DNA of 64,000 nt from Liolophura sinensis (taxonomy: Eukaryota > Mollusca > Polyplacophora > Chitonida > Chitonidae), in contig NC_088302.1 of assembly GCF_032854445.1 (NCBI RefSeq), forward strand, positions 558,001 to 622,000, read 5' to 3'. Below, piece after piece: positions 50,788 to 61,807 of this stretch. The notes under the pieces are model-generated. The model made no database searches. It saw only the letters and a list, made by a program, of their open reading frames with translations, and was not told the DNA's origin. A program made the position numbers and the translations under genes. How positions within the stretch are numbered: the stretch's first letter is position 1; each line of letters opens with the position of its first letter.

Positions 50788-51345
50788 TCAAAAATGTTAG
50801 TCAACTATTTTTGACCACATCTACCATAACATGGACGTCAGAAAAAGTAATTTACACCAGACGAATGGTGGAGAAAATTGAGAACGTTTGTGAACTTGAA
50901 AAGTTCTTAAAGGAAATTTGAGGCCTCAGTGGCTCAGTTGGTTAGCGCGCTAGCGCAGCGTTATGGCCCATGCAGGAGCCTCTCACCAATGAGGTTGCTG
51001 TGAGTTCAAGTCCAGGTCGTGCTGGCTTCCTCTCCGGCCGTAAGTGGGAAGGTCTTGCAGAAACCTGCGGATGGTCGTAGGTTTTCCCCGGGCTGTACCT
51101 GGTTTCCTCTCACCACAATGCTGGCCGCCGTCGTATAAGTGAAATATTCTTAAGTACGCCGTAAAACACCAATCAAATAAATCAAATAAATAAATAAATA
51201 AAGGAAATTTTGTGCCTCTGTAACAGAGTGAGACAGGTGATCAGTAAATTAATGTCAACAAAGGTTGCCTAGCACTTTTCACGAGTCATATGATGTAGTA
51301 GGACTGTTTTACCTTTGGCGGCAAGAGAGTTCCAACCATGACATT
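50788..51345. mobile_element. Second, older copy of the MITE-like element, split by a SINE
   Basis: It shares ordered phrases with 35,098-35,484, such as CTACCATAACATGG, GAGAAAATTGAG and TTTGTGAACTT before the SINE, and GTAAATTAATGTC, CACTTTTCACGA and TTTTACCTTTGG after it. The ends are eroded, so its borders are approximate. Confidence 0.55.
50920..51199 (+). repeat. Full-length SINE with clear target-site duplication
   Basis: The head GTGGCTCAGTTGGTTAGCGC, core CAGAAACCTGCGGATGGTCG and tail AAGTACGCCGTAAAACACCA end in (AAAT)n. It is flanked by AAAGGAAATTT on both sides (50,909-50,919 and 51,200-51,210), inside the older element at 50,788-51,345. Confidence 0.94.
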
Positions 51346-51789
51346 TTGTCTACACTGCACAAAGGGTTAATTGTGCTAAGGACCAGTCCATTAAGTTTAG
51401 CGGTGATGTAGATCGAGATATTCGTCCAGACATTTTTCAACGCTTCTTTAACACTGGCAGTTAAGCCAGAAACCAAGAGTATAATATTGTCCCTTTATCT
51501 GAAATGGGAGAGTTTCTGCGTTTAGCTGCGTGTTAGAGGTATACGTTCGCACTGTACCTTCTATAGTATATGGTCAGTACTTTACTAATGTATAACCTTA
51601 AGCTGCTATAAAGTATAAAGGGTATACATATTTGTAGACTCGACTGTAACGTTTACACATATATAGGCCCTTGCTGCGGTGAGATGGAAAGGACTTCCTG
51701 CGCACCTAGTCATTTTTCCGTCCACTCGAGCTGATGATAGTTGAAGATGTATGGGGACTGATTCTCTAGCTTTGCCGAGATCCACGAGC

Positions 51790-52730
51790 TCAGCTTCTCC
51801 TCCATATCGCCATTATGCGTTCTGAGGACAGGCTGCGGCATGCCGGGCGACAAATGTTAGGCACTGATATCGCCATTTTGCGATCGGAAGCAAGACAGCC
51901 GCATGCCGGGTGATAAATGTTAGGTATTTATATCGCCATTATGCCTTCTGAGGACAGGGTGCATGCGGCATGCCAGGCGATAAATGTCAGGTATTTACAG
52001 TGCCATTAAGCGTTGCGAGAACAGGCTGCGGCATACCAGGCGATAAACGTTAGGTACTTATATGGCCATTTTGCGATCTGACGCAAGGCTTTGGGATGCC
52101 GGGTGATAAATGTTAGGTATTTATATCGCCATTATGCCTTCTGAGAACAGGGTGCATGCGGCATGCCAGGCGATAAATGTCAGGTATTTACAGTGCCATT
52201 AAGCGTTGCGAGAACAGGCTGCGGCATACCAGGCGATAAACGTTAGGTACTTATATGGCCATTTTGCGATCTGACGCAAGGCTTTGGGATGCCGGGTGAT
52301 AAATGTTAGGTATTTATATCGCCATTATGCCTTCTGAGGAGAGGCTGCGGCATATATATATATATAGGGCCTACACCACATTGCATCACCTATACGCAAA
52401 ATGGCGTAACATTTATCACCCGGCATGCCGCTGCCTTGCTTCAGATCGCAAAATGGGGATATCAGTGCCTAATGTCCTCAGAAGGCATAATGGTGATATA
52501 AGTACCTAACATTTATCACCCGGCATCCCAAAGCCTTGCTTCAGATCGCAAAATGGCCATATAAGTACCTAACGTTTATCGCCTGGTATGCCGCAGCCTG
52601 TTCTCGCAACGCTTAATGGCACTGTAAATACCTGACATTTATCGCCTGGCATGCCGCATGCACCCTGTTCTCAGAAGGCATAATGGCGATATAAATACCT
52701 AACATTTATCACCCGGCATCCCAAATTCTA
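51790..52730. repeat. Foldback: 192-bp tandem repeats facing an inverted copy
   Basis: The phrase TGTTAGGTATTTATATCGCC begins at 51,919, 52,111 and 52,303, giving a 192-bp tandem period. Each unit is built of four related ~48-bp subunits (GATAAATGTTAGGTA-like). From about 52,410 to 52,725 the same sequence returns in reverse complement, for example GGCGATATAAATACCTAACA near 52,684. A short TA-rich spacer with TATATATATATATA lies between, near 52,353-52,366. The arms could form a hairpin of about 300 bp. Confidence 0.88.
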
Positions 52731-53814
52731 TACACAAGGTCAAAATGAAAACATAGCCTAAAAAAATGCACTTCCGGCTACCCACATTGCATCACCTGTC
52801 AGGTGTCATGAGCAGAGCGCGTGCAGCACCTGTGTGACACGCGTCAATCAAGTGTCGTCTGGAAAATTTGTCTGGCCCTAGTGTCGGAGAAACCCTTCAG
52901 CCAGATAGGCACAAGTTTTGCTCTATCAAGATGGTTTTCTCTGCGACGGACAAGAAATTGATCACTTTTTAAAATAAAACAAGAAAGAACATCATTTTGA
53001 AACGTCCGGAACATGCATTTTTGACTCTATTTTGATTTTGGTTCCATGAAGAGAAATCTTAAAGGATGAAATTGAAATTTGGTCTGTATACTTAGGACTT
53101 AATGCCTTTTGAGTGTGTAAATTTTTTGAAGCTGACGTAAGAGTGTTTCGGAGATATTGAGTGTCAAAGTACGGCCCATTTTTATGCGAACCCGATATAT
53201 GTATAATAAGCGCACGTAATAATGCCTCATCCATAAAGCCGTACAGACCCAAGAACTATACATGTGTTCAAATTTGCACACGTCGTATGAATATAGACGT
53301 GTAAATAAAACATGAAAGAAAAGGGAACGCAATTTATTTGCAGAAAAAATCCCCGTATAACAATGAAACTGTGTTTTAAAAGAAATGTCGGGTACCGGTA
53401 TCTAGAGAGACCAAGATTTTCGGGAATTCAAAATGGCTAGGGTACTTTGTCAGATATATTCTGCTACGATTTGAGACCTCCAGCAATCATGGAATTGTAA
53501 TTAATCAGCTGTATATGTGGCAGAACAGACCATTTAATTTGTCCAAAAAGAATTTTTATACCTCTTAAAGACTTTTATACCTCTTTGTAGATCACTCCGG
53601 ATGTCACGTGATACGTTCTGAGAATTCCTTAATTCAAATCCATCCACGCTTCCATAAACATAATCTTGTTTTACGATGTTGATGACGTGGAATTTCCTGA
53701 TCATGAGTTTCCTTAGTTAATAAAGTTTCACAAGGGTAGGTATCACACGCTATGGCGTGCAGAAAGTCATCGCAGCAGCATGGAAGAGGAAGGCATAACC
53801 ATGCCGAAAAAGTC

Positions 53815-54150
53815 TGCTTCGCTGTACAGGCCAGAGGATGGCAACCGCTTATTTATGTTCACGGTGTGGACTGGCTGCACCTTCTCTCGTAGGCCCTCTG
53901 CTTCGCTGTATAGCCAGAGGATGGCAACCGCTTATTTATGTTCACGGTGTGGACTGGCTGCACCTTCTCTCGTAGGCCCTCTGCTTCGCTGTATAGCCAG
54001 AGGGTGGCAACCGCTTATTTATGTTCACGGTGTGGACTGGCGGCACCTTCTCTCGTAGGCCCTCTGCTTCGCTGTATAGCCAGAGGGTGGCAACCGCTTA
54101 TTTATGTTCACGGTGTGGGCTGGCAGCACCTTCTCTCATAGGCCCTATAC
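53815..54150. repeat. Minisatellite, 83-bp unit
   Basis: Four units with CTCTGCTTCGCTGTATAGCC, then GGCAACCGCTTATTTATGTT and CACCTTCTCTCGTAGGC. It is moderately GC-rich compared with its surroundings. Confidence 0.93.
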
Positions 54151-54740
54151 ATGTACATGTAGGTTGTTTAACCTTACAAAGTATTATTATTGGTGGATTT
54201 CATGATTACGACTCCATCACGCTTGTGAGTTTCTGGAGTCCTCCTTTAAACAATGGCATCACCAATAGTTGCGTCGAGAACACGACCTGTTTATAGCACT
54301 ACCTGATGCACTACCCTTAGAATGAAATATTTTTACAGTTGTGTCACATTCCGCTCACTTCTCGAGTAGCAAAAACATCAGCATCGCGGATTATATCAAC
54401 TCGATTTCCCCCATTATTCCATTAACCACAGTTGTAAACACATCACAAATTTATTATATTCACTACAGCCTGTACGCTGTTTGAATAACTTGAGTCTAAC
54501 CTTAGAAGTGTTGGCCACCTAGTGATGAAAAACTTGGTCTGAAATATTGAATAAATCCTGGGACAATAAATCAATTGGCCACTCTGAACCAAATATATTC
54601 GACCATAATCGTTTCGTTAACAATATTCGCTGACCAAACCCAAAGACGTTTTCCTTGCTCAACACTACCAGAAAGATGTTCGGGATGGACAAGACTTGTT
54701 TAGTGGAGAAAAGGCATAACCAAAACCTGTTTGACCTGCG

Positions 54741-55000
54741 TTTATTTATTTATTTATTTGATTGGTGTTTTACGTCGTACTCAACAATATTTCACTTATA
54801 CGACGGCAGCCACCATTATGGCGGGAGGAAACCGGGCACAGCCCGGGGGAAACCCCGACCATCCGCAGGTTGCTGGCAGGCCTTCCCACATACTCCTGGA
54901 GAGGAAGCCAGCATGACCTGGACTTGAACTCACAGCGGTGCGAGGTGCCTGGGTCATTACACTGCGCTAGCGCGCTAACCAACTAAGCCACAAAGGCCCC
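54741..55000 (-). repeat. Full-length SINE, minus strand
   Basis: Reverse complement of the family: (TTTA)n, then GGTGTTTTACGTCGTACTCA, core CATCCGCAGGTTGCTGGCAG, B-box side CTTGAACTCACAGCGG and head CTAGCGCGCTAACCAACTAA, ending at CAAAGGCCCC. Confidence 0.94.
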
Positions 55001-55739
55001 ACAGGCGTTGATATATCTTACAATTCTTTGTAAACTAAAATACAAAATCTCAGGATTTAAATGTGACATGATAACATAATTAGTTATGAAGATATATAGG
55101 AAAGATCAGAATTAACACAATATTTAAATTTTAATATATTATATATTTACTAATATATATACATATGGCCACAGTAATCTTTCACACAAAGTCTAAGTGA
55201 AATACAGTTTGAAATGGCATTAATATCACTTAAACTGACGAGATGTAATAAGGTACAGGCTCTCAGGAATCGAATCAGGATATGTCTGTCTTCCACTGAA
55301 TCATGCTCTATGCCTTTTAGTGTGTATGGCGTGTGAAGTTTAGTTGGGATTCCTCAGGCAATTCATACGTACATTTCTACACATCTGTTGGCCGCGTGCA
55401 TTTATGGAGACTTCCCACTTCCCCTCTCCCATTCCTCTCCCCCTCCCCCCGTCACAACGGTTTCGTTATGCCACATGTAGATAGTTCAGTTCTGGGACCG
55501 TTTTATGTTCATTCCACGTGCATGGGCCTAGCGTGTGCATCATGTACGGTTAACCTTCTAGAAAACCATATCTTGCTTATCTTGAGATGTCCTAGCAGGA
55601 TTTTGCCACAAGTGTAAAACATTTAATATATAATAGACATAAATGCTGAGATTTTACTGCTGTGATAACGTTCGCGAATTCTTCACATGAGATCGAGAAC
55701 AATAGCTGGTATTTAAAATGTAGAAATATGTTCTATATG

Positions 55740-57476
55740 CTAAATGAAACGGTGTGTGAAGACAATAAAGATTATTGTAGGTATCAAAAGTGCCATGGCC
55801 ACACCGTTTGCCGCGTTATTATTATTAGGATTCCCAGGTTCCCCTGGCCCTCCATCGGTAGAGTTAAGATTAAGGTAGCTCATTTCACCAATATGCAATT
55901 TTATCATCCAAAATTTGGGGTCAGAAGACGAAAAGTTCAACTGGTTCGTAAATAACTGTCCCGCACTCGAACATGTGAACCACAAATACCCTTTTTCGTC
56001 AATGGCAAAAGTATCCACCCCACGTCAGTTCGGAAACGTTTTTCAAAATGGCGGATGTGGTCACCAGGGCGACATTGCCCTCTGATCCCGCGCTCTTCAC
56101 GTCTTTACTGACCTCCCATCTATAGAGACTTCTGTCATTCAGACCACCGAAGTAAAGATTCTTCTGGGCATAAATCAGACCGTCACTCTGAGAAGGTTTG
56201 TCTCCCACTTTCCTGATGACTGTGGTGATATTGGTCTTGGGGTCCCGGAGAGCACTGGTAGGTACCTGATACAGACTCGTCCCTGTCACCGCGGAGAAGT
56301 AAGCATAGCGGAAATCAGCCGACATTGCATATCCCGTTGATGGGTATATCTGTGCCCAAAGGTACCCCGTCAACGACGATGGCTTGTCTGCCTCACTCGA
56401 CATAGTCTTAGCGTCTTCGAACCTATATGACGTATTGCCCTTGAGATCGAACACCACGATGCCAGGCTTTCCAGTGTCTGTTATGTAGGCGTAGGCCGAC
56501 TGGTTGTCAAAATAATCCAGGACGATATCGTTGAGATAGTTTTCTGTCTGGCTAGCAACTTCTTCAGGAAATGTATAACGTCCTAATTCGGTTTTCTTGT
56601 CAATATCGATGATAACAATTTTGGCAGGACATGAGTTCTTTTTTACACTATCGAACACCCCCGACCGCCCGGTGTCCACGACAAACATTAGGCCGCGGCT
56701 TGGTTCGATCTCTATCGCCTGAACAAACTGGAAGGCTTTACAGTCACCTGTATAAAAATGAAGTGTATAAAACAAAGTAAGTTGTAACATTTCTCCGTGC
56801 ATATATATTTTGTCCGCGTACACTGTCTAGTAGGTTGAGAGGCCATGATAAGTGCTAGGTGTATCAGAATATTCCTCAATCTACTGTCCAGCGTCCTCGG
56901 GCTAGCATTTATATGACAGGCCGTTTTACTATTTATTGTCTAAATTTACATATTTCCAAAATAATTGTATATATGTGCAATATATTTGCTTTAAATGTAT
57001 CCATGCTACCACATTTTCCTCGTACATACCTACTTCTTCACTGAATGTAATGTGTAAAAGTGTGAAAAAATACTCGCCACGAAATAGTTCGCCGCTAACA
57101 ATGGCAGAAAATTGAACTTACCAATGGTATGGTTTTCCCAACTGGGGAATGGTTGCAAAAGTGCAGATTTGCCTGATGATTGGGGGGATGATTTTGTTGA
57201 GAGTGGCAGGCACCCCCGAGACACCACCTGGGGCACAGTGACGTAAACCTCATCCTTGTACACCTTCATTCCTGAAGGTACGTTTGTTGACACTACGAAC
57301 TTGCCATGTTTGATATATTCTTCTTTAACCGAGTCGTTGGGCCAGGTGTAATCTAAAGATGGCCAGCTGTAGACCACTTCATAATTACTCGAGGGTCCCT
57401 GAGCTGACAGAACACGAGGGCAGTTCAAACTCAGACACGCCGAGCCCAACACTAACACCGCTATTACACCCTGCAT
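55740..57476 (-). CDS. Yellow / major royal jelly protein family, secreted, one frame break
   Basis: Two exons: 57122-57476 and 55740-56747, joined by GT/AG across a Gly codon. The ATG at 57,476 gives a signal-peptide-like start (MQGVIAVLVLGSACLSL). An open frame continues upstream but without ATG. Family hallmarks are AIEIEPSRGLMFVVDTGRSG, NYLNDIVLDYFD, AYITDTGKPGIVVFDL and GYAMSADFRYAYFSAVTG, in the order expected of the six-bladed propeller. One extra base in a GGGG run near 56,019-56,022, after the codons for SELTW, shifts the frame; the last part (TFAIDEKGYLWF onward) is in another frame. Allowing for it, the protein would be about 453 residues, usual for the family. The C-terminus has a low-complexity Gly/Pro/Asn linker and a hydrophobic tail (MALLIPTIIFIVF), which could be a GPI signal or membrane anchor. 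The substrate is unknown. The break may be a sequencing error or a recent mutation. Confidence 0.85.
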
Positions 57477-57694
57477 TGTGATAAAAAATAAACTGATGCG
57501 AACAGTCGTGTCGAAAATCAAGAGAAAATAATCACACTGCTATCCAGTCTTAACTTTATATTCACTGGTGAATAGGCCTACATAGAATTATAAACGGATG
57601 TCCGGGCTTCTAGCTGTGCTTTAGTGATAAGACAGCCATGTCCGGTACAAGTTACATGTATGCCAGTCGTAATTTACTGTGTTACTCGTCTGGT

Positions 57695-57790
57695 TGCCTC
57701 TTCAGTGGAACATGTGGAGGTCAGCATTGCAGCAACCTGTGGATGATCGTGGGTTTCCTCCAGGTTCTGGCCGGTGTCACCATTTACAAT
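57695..57790 (+). repeat. SINE core fragment
   Basis: Contains CAGCAACCTGTGGATGATCG, then TGGGTTTCCTCC, the conserved middle part of the SINE family, without a recognisable head and with only a weak tail. Confidence 0.6.
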
Positions 57791-59344
57791 GACCTGTATT
57801 TATTTTAAATAAATCCCAAGAGAGTTCTAGAGTTCATCTAGTCATAAGTGAAGATAATAACAAAATAAATAAGAGAAAATGGGGCATTAAAATCATCTTA
57901 ATATAAAAATGTACTTTGAAGTTTACCCTTGCATGTTAGTTTGTCCGTCAAAACCAAAGTTGGTCTTCAGTTCAATTTTTTATCGTCCAACGCAAGCCAG
58001 CAGAAGATCCAGTACCATCATTTCATTTTGGAAACAAGTTTACTCAAATTGTGAACTCCATTTAAATGTGGCATGGATTTATAATGCATTTATTATCGTT
58101 TCAAAAGAAGCCTTAAAACGTCTGTCAAAATATATCTCCTGTGCTTCTAGGGCAAAGAAAATTTATGAACTTCATGATCACCGACTTGTCTTTTGCTTTA
58201 TATTTTATGAATGGTCTGTATTCTTTAGTTATCTTTAGTCAGTCTCAAACAAAAATAAAACAGTCAGTCTCAAACAGAAATAAAACAACTGAAAAACTGA
58301 CCTCTGTGTTACATATTTATAACACTAAAGCATATTTTCAGTCATATATTTATATATATTATATACGTCAACATACCTCACTAATCAGTGTGAAAACATT
58401 TTTCCATTGATGTATCGTAAGTGAATACACAATAGGCAAGCAACTTATTATTATTACCTCAATATACATCGTAGATGATCAAGTTATTGTAAAGAGACTA
58501 CATCGATCAACATGGCAGGACATATATGGGCACAGGCCCGCCACTGACACGAGTTGGGTAACCCGCTCTGTGTAAATAAGCGTTTTTCCTTCCGATTGCA
58601 CGTGTTTTGTTTTTTTTACTTAAAGGTAAATGGCCCAATAATATCTTTAACGAAAACAAACACAATGTGGGTTGAATTTTTGCTCGTTATTTCGTATAAA
58701 TGGAAATTAAATGGCAATATAGAGAGAGCTTATCATATCCGCTTTAGGCAGATCATGTAGGCGTACTCGCCCGTCGGCATTACCGGGTCTTAATCATGCA
58801 AATGAGTAAGCACAATAGTTATAGGCACAAACAAGGCTTGATAATACTTCACACTTACGCATGCCACGAAGAATGTATGTGTGGTGGGCGAGAGAATATA
58901 GTGCGTCCGCCTTAACTGAAGAGACCAACTACTCCACTGGGTTTAATCTCCTGTTCGTATATAAAACATCCTGTTTGTAACTAGCTGGGCACATCCTCCT
59001 TGGATTTTCAGCACAAGAAGATATATATATATAGGCCTCGGCCGATTAAAGCCAAAATAAGAAAATGCGATGTATATCGTTGCTAATTTTAGGAGGTAAC
59101 TCTCTCGTTTGATGCCCAGCATGTACAAGATTTTGCCAGTATTGTCGCGTCAAAATTTAACCATGGGTTTTCAGGAAGTTAATAATTTGATTTTAGGAAA
59201 AAAGAAATTTATCGACCTCGGTCGATTGAAAGAATCCAGTTTTAACTTCTCAAAATTTAAAAAAGTGGAAGTTGTAAACATCTAACAAGTGTCACAAGTT
59301 GAAATTCTGAGGCCATATACTATACGAGTGTTTATTTATGTATT

Positions 59345-59490
59345 AGTAGTATAGGGAAGGAGGGTTCTGGACCACCCTGCATTTGGCAAATGGAGGCCCC
59401 TAGCCCCTTCTCGTGAAAAGATATAAGTATAGTAGTATAGGTCCTGACACACCCTCCCCTTGGCAAATAGAGGCCCCCAGCAGAGGGTCT
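59345..59490. repeat. Imperfect direct repeat pair at the edge of the virus-like block
   Basis: AGTAGTATAGG occurs at 59,345 and about 59,431. Both are followed by a CACACCCT/CCACCCT-like stretch, then TTGGCAAATGGAGGCCCC or TTGGCAAATAGAGGCCCC. The period is about 86 bp. It lies where the AT-rich host-like sequence gives way to the GC-richer block and may mark its end, such as a terminal repeat remnant. This is inference. Confidence 0.5.
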
Positions 59491-59531
59491 GATGGCTATC
59501 GAAATTTCTTATTAGGTATACAGCGAATACA

Positions 59532-59714
59532 ATGAATAATCATTACAAAAAAGTCACCCACAGCATGTTTGAAGACGGACGCGTCAACGCGGGCCGGCTG
59601 CTCGTGCTGAAGCTCTTCACCAACGACGTGTGCGCTTCGGTGGTGTACCCCGAGCCCATCCGGCAGTATTATGAAAACCGGCTGCTGCCCGAGCTAATGA
59701 GGCAACAACCCTAA
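59532..59714 (+). CDS. Small ORF at the left end of the virus-like block
   Basis: Sixty residues from an ATG, ending ELMRQQP. It includes a compact segment NAGRLLVLKLFTNDVCASVV that looks like folded protein rather than a random frame, and codon use is GC-rich like the rest of the block. No family was recognised. It could be a small intact gene or the C-terminal remnant of a longer one cut at the block edge. It converges with the next minus-strand gene, with only 11 bp between. Confidence 0.45.
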   Translation: MNNHYKKVTHSMFEDGRVNAGRLLVLKLFTNDVCASVVYPEPIRQYYENRLLPELMRQQP

Positions 59715-59725
59715 CCCCCAGAACA

Positions 59726-60208
59726 TCATTCGGAAGGAGCGTTTTTCAGCCCTTGCCGAGCTAGTTTTTGGCCGCGATCTATAAGCTGTTTTTTCGTGCT
59801 TTCATCGATCTCTACGGCGTTGAATGTCTTACGAGACTTAGCGCGTATCTCCTGCTTCAGATCAGAGTAGTTATTGAGCTCCTGAACGACTTGCCTGTAC
59901 GTGAAGTGGGCGGCTAACGAATTTTCCGGCGGCATTTAGGACACCGCAAGCTATGGCCGCAGCTTCCATAGCTAAGACAGCAGGGGCTGCAATTATTGTT
60001 GTGAGTAGTCCACACCTGCAACCCCTAGTCCCAAACCGGCCGTGAGCATGGCCGAATCAAGGGCCTCGGCGGCTAAGACACCGCGCCGGTACTTTTTGTA
60101 CAAGGCCCGGCGGAGATCTCGCTCAGATTCAAGCTGCCTCTGTATTTCGCTGATATACTGCAGGCGATGGGCGTGCGCCACACCCTCCGGGCTCCGGGGG
60201 GTTTTCAA
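59726..60208 (-). pseudogene. Broken virus-like gene: coiled coil plus hydrophobic middle
   Basis: Two open segments lie in one frame (59,993-60,208 and 59,726-59,935). Between about 59,940 and 60,005 the hydrophobic coding signal lies in another frame, implying two compensating indels. The first segment is charged and helical (IQRQLESERDLRRALYKKYR) and ends in a Gly/Ala-rich stretch. The last segment is charged and helical again (KKQLIDRGQKLARQG). No in-frame ATG is visible near 60,208, so the start is lost or further upstream. The layout suggests a small membrane-active or structural protein. The function is not established. The gene is treated as decayed. Confidence 0.5.
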
Positions 60209-60257
60209 ACCATCGCCACGGTCGGGGTCAAGGGGTGGTCATCCCATATTGTCCGTC

Positions 60258-60778
60258 CTACGAATCAACAACGTCGGTAAACTCTAAATCGTCATCGGGA
60301 ATACTAACACGAAAGATGCGAAGCCTTATACCGGACTCTAAATTGATGTCATTGAGACCGACATCGCTCCTGCAAAGACCCGTATATCCTCGAGAGAGCT
60401 CCGGATGACTGGATCGCCCTGGGCCTGTAATTTGATCACAAGTCTGAGCTCCTTTCCATCGTGCTCTGCAGGCCACTTTAGTCTCACCCCGGTAATCAAG
60501 GAGGAACGGCGCTGAGAGGCCACGCCAAGTATGATGTTGAAGATAAGTATAGATCCAGGGTTTATCTTCCCTACATACATACGCCTGCCGTTTTGTCTAA
60601 AAGTGATAAGGTTAAGCGCTTTATATTGTCGGCGCGCAAGGCTTTGTACTGTGGGTTGGGAAATGAAACCGTCTTCCCGCAGTTTATCCCTTCACCAGTC
60701 ACGGCGGTGGCCTGAAGTAGTGTTGAACCGCCACGAAATCTGAGGTTATTCTCACGTTTTCTGAGGTGCTCAGTTCAT
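60258..60778 (-). pseudogene. Broken continuation of the next minus-strand gene
   Basis: Coding character moves between frames: 60,338-60,580 in one (with GKELRLVIKLQAQGDPV) and 60,258-60,476 in another, ending LRIFRVSIPDDDLEFTDVV. Beta-strand-like alternation and position directly after 60,779-61,198 suggest it was the C-terminal part of that gene, separated by frame breaks near 60,780 and 60,400. Which product it made is unknown. Confidence 0.4.
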
Positions 60779-61198
60779 CTAAATGCACGAAGACTTCTTT
60801 GTGTGGGGACCCAAGTTAGGTAGATTTTCACCCTCCATAGTCCCCCCTATGGGCGCAATCCCGTCGGAGAACCCTAAGATGGGGGCAAGCTCTTGGAGTA
60901 TTATGAAGGTATTTCTAGGGAGGGTAAGGACTAAGCGGCCCGTGGCTTCATTCAATCCCAGAGAAATCCCATGCGGGCGGAATATGTCCATGTCCAGCGT
61001 ACAGACATTGTAGTAGCCCGTCGGCACTTCAACACGTTTGCCCTCAAGCAAGAAGCCCACTCCGGTTTGGATATTCACCCAGGCTGGGTAGAATGTTATC
61101 TCGCGAAGGGCGGTTTTAAGGCGGCCGTCGAGGCTGTTAAGGGCATGAGGCAGCGTGTGCTGTGCCCCATTTAGAATGTCAGACAATGTGATGAACAT
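60779..61198 (-). CDS. Virus-like element protein, unknown function (139 residues)
   Basis: Intact from the ATG at 61,198; the frame stays open slightly upstream through a GTG, but the ATG is the natural start. Contents: NGAQHTLPHALNSLDGRL near the start, then ITFYPAWVNI, VEVPTGYYNVCTLDM and LVLTLPRNTFIILQELAPIL. It is soluble, mostly beta-strand in feel, without signal peptide or membrane segment. The start overlaps, in divergent orientation, the start of the plus-strand gene at 61,176, an arrangement common in compact viral genomes and not in the host genes here. The frame probably continued into 60,258-60,778 before an indel. I do not recognise the family with confidence. Confidence 0.55.
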   Translation of the reverse strand: MFITLSDILNGAQHTLPHALNSLDGRLKTALREITFYPAWVNIQTGVGFLLEGKRVEVPTGYYNVCTLDMDIFRPHGISLGLNEATGRLVLTLPRNTFIILQELAPILGFSDGIAPIGGTMEGENLPNLGPHTKKSSCI

Positions 61199-61807
61199 TT
61201 TAGCCACGATGAACAGCGAGGCTTACAGGTTCAATAGAGAGGCCACTTACAAGGCCGGAGCATTTCATAGTATCCAAACCCACGCAGAGCAGCTCACGCG
61301 ATTTGACATTTACATCGATGAAAAGAAGGCCTTTCCAGTCCAGTTCACAGATGTGTTGGCTAAGTACCGGCTGCCACAGATAACCAGCAATGACATTGTT
61401 CGGGCCTGGAACACCAATCCTATGCAATTCTGGCAGAACCAAGTGAACTTCGCGGTCTGGTGTGCAACCACGGGCTGCGGCGTCTCTGTAAAAGACCATC
61501 TTCTCGCCCCCGATAAACAAATAGGGGCCCTGTACACGTTCCATGTGTATTACCAAGTTAGGCGGATCTTGGAAGAGATCCAGGCCCCTCCCTGCCGCAA
61601 GACAGAGCGTGGGCGGCATTCAAAGACCCCCACGACAAGAGGGCCTATGAGAGGATTTGTAGGGAATTCCGCGTAGATAAGCACACAGACTGGAGGCGCA
61701 GGGGGATGAATCACGGCCTCGGAGTGGCATATTACTATATCACGAGAACGGGCTACAGCCCCGTTGGCGATGGGACCTTCCGATCCGAGCAGGATGTCGT
61801 TCTCTAG
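61176..61807 (+). pseudogene. Conserved-looking virus-like element protein with a frame break
   Basis: ATG at 61,176 (or 61,191). The first frame is open to 61,676, but from about 61,600 the protein-like signal moves to another frame ending with the TAG at 61,805. The N-terminal part has NSEAYRFNREATYKAG. The middle has VNFAVWCATTGCGVSVKDHL, with two Cys. The final part, in the shifted frame, includes NHGLGVAYYYITRTGYSPVG. The evenly mixed composition and strong motif character mark a real gene about 200 residues long. I associate this type of protein with virus-like elements in invertebrate genomes but cannot name a function. The next plus-strand gene begins inside its 3' end. Confidence 0.55.

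Larger units (their letters stand above)
50331..55739. other. Intergenic region between RPA2 and the MRJP-like gene
   Basis: No gene recognised. It starts at the RPA2 promoter side, where no core promoter element is obvious, and contains the SINEs, MITE-like copy, foldback and 83-bp array listed separately. Stretches 52,740-53,810 and 55,005-55,730 hold nothing recognisable. Confidence 0.7.
57477..59531. other. Intergenic, no gene seen
   Basis: This AT-rich stretch upstream of the MRJP-like gene holds a SINE core fragment and, at its far end, a repeat pair next to the virus-like block. Nothing else was recognised. The short open frames at 57,909-58,410 look non-coding. Confidence 0.7.

Noticed and set aside
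57477-57521. Upstream extension of the MRJP-like protein to 57,521
   Set aside because: The first codon would be TTG. The ATG at 57,476 directly starts a good signal peptide.
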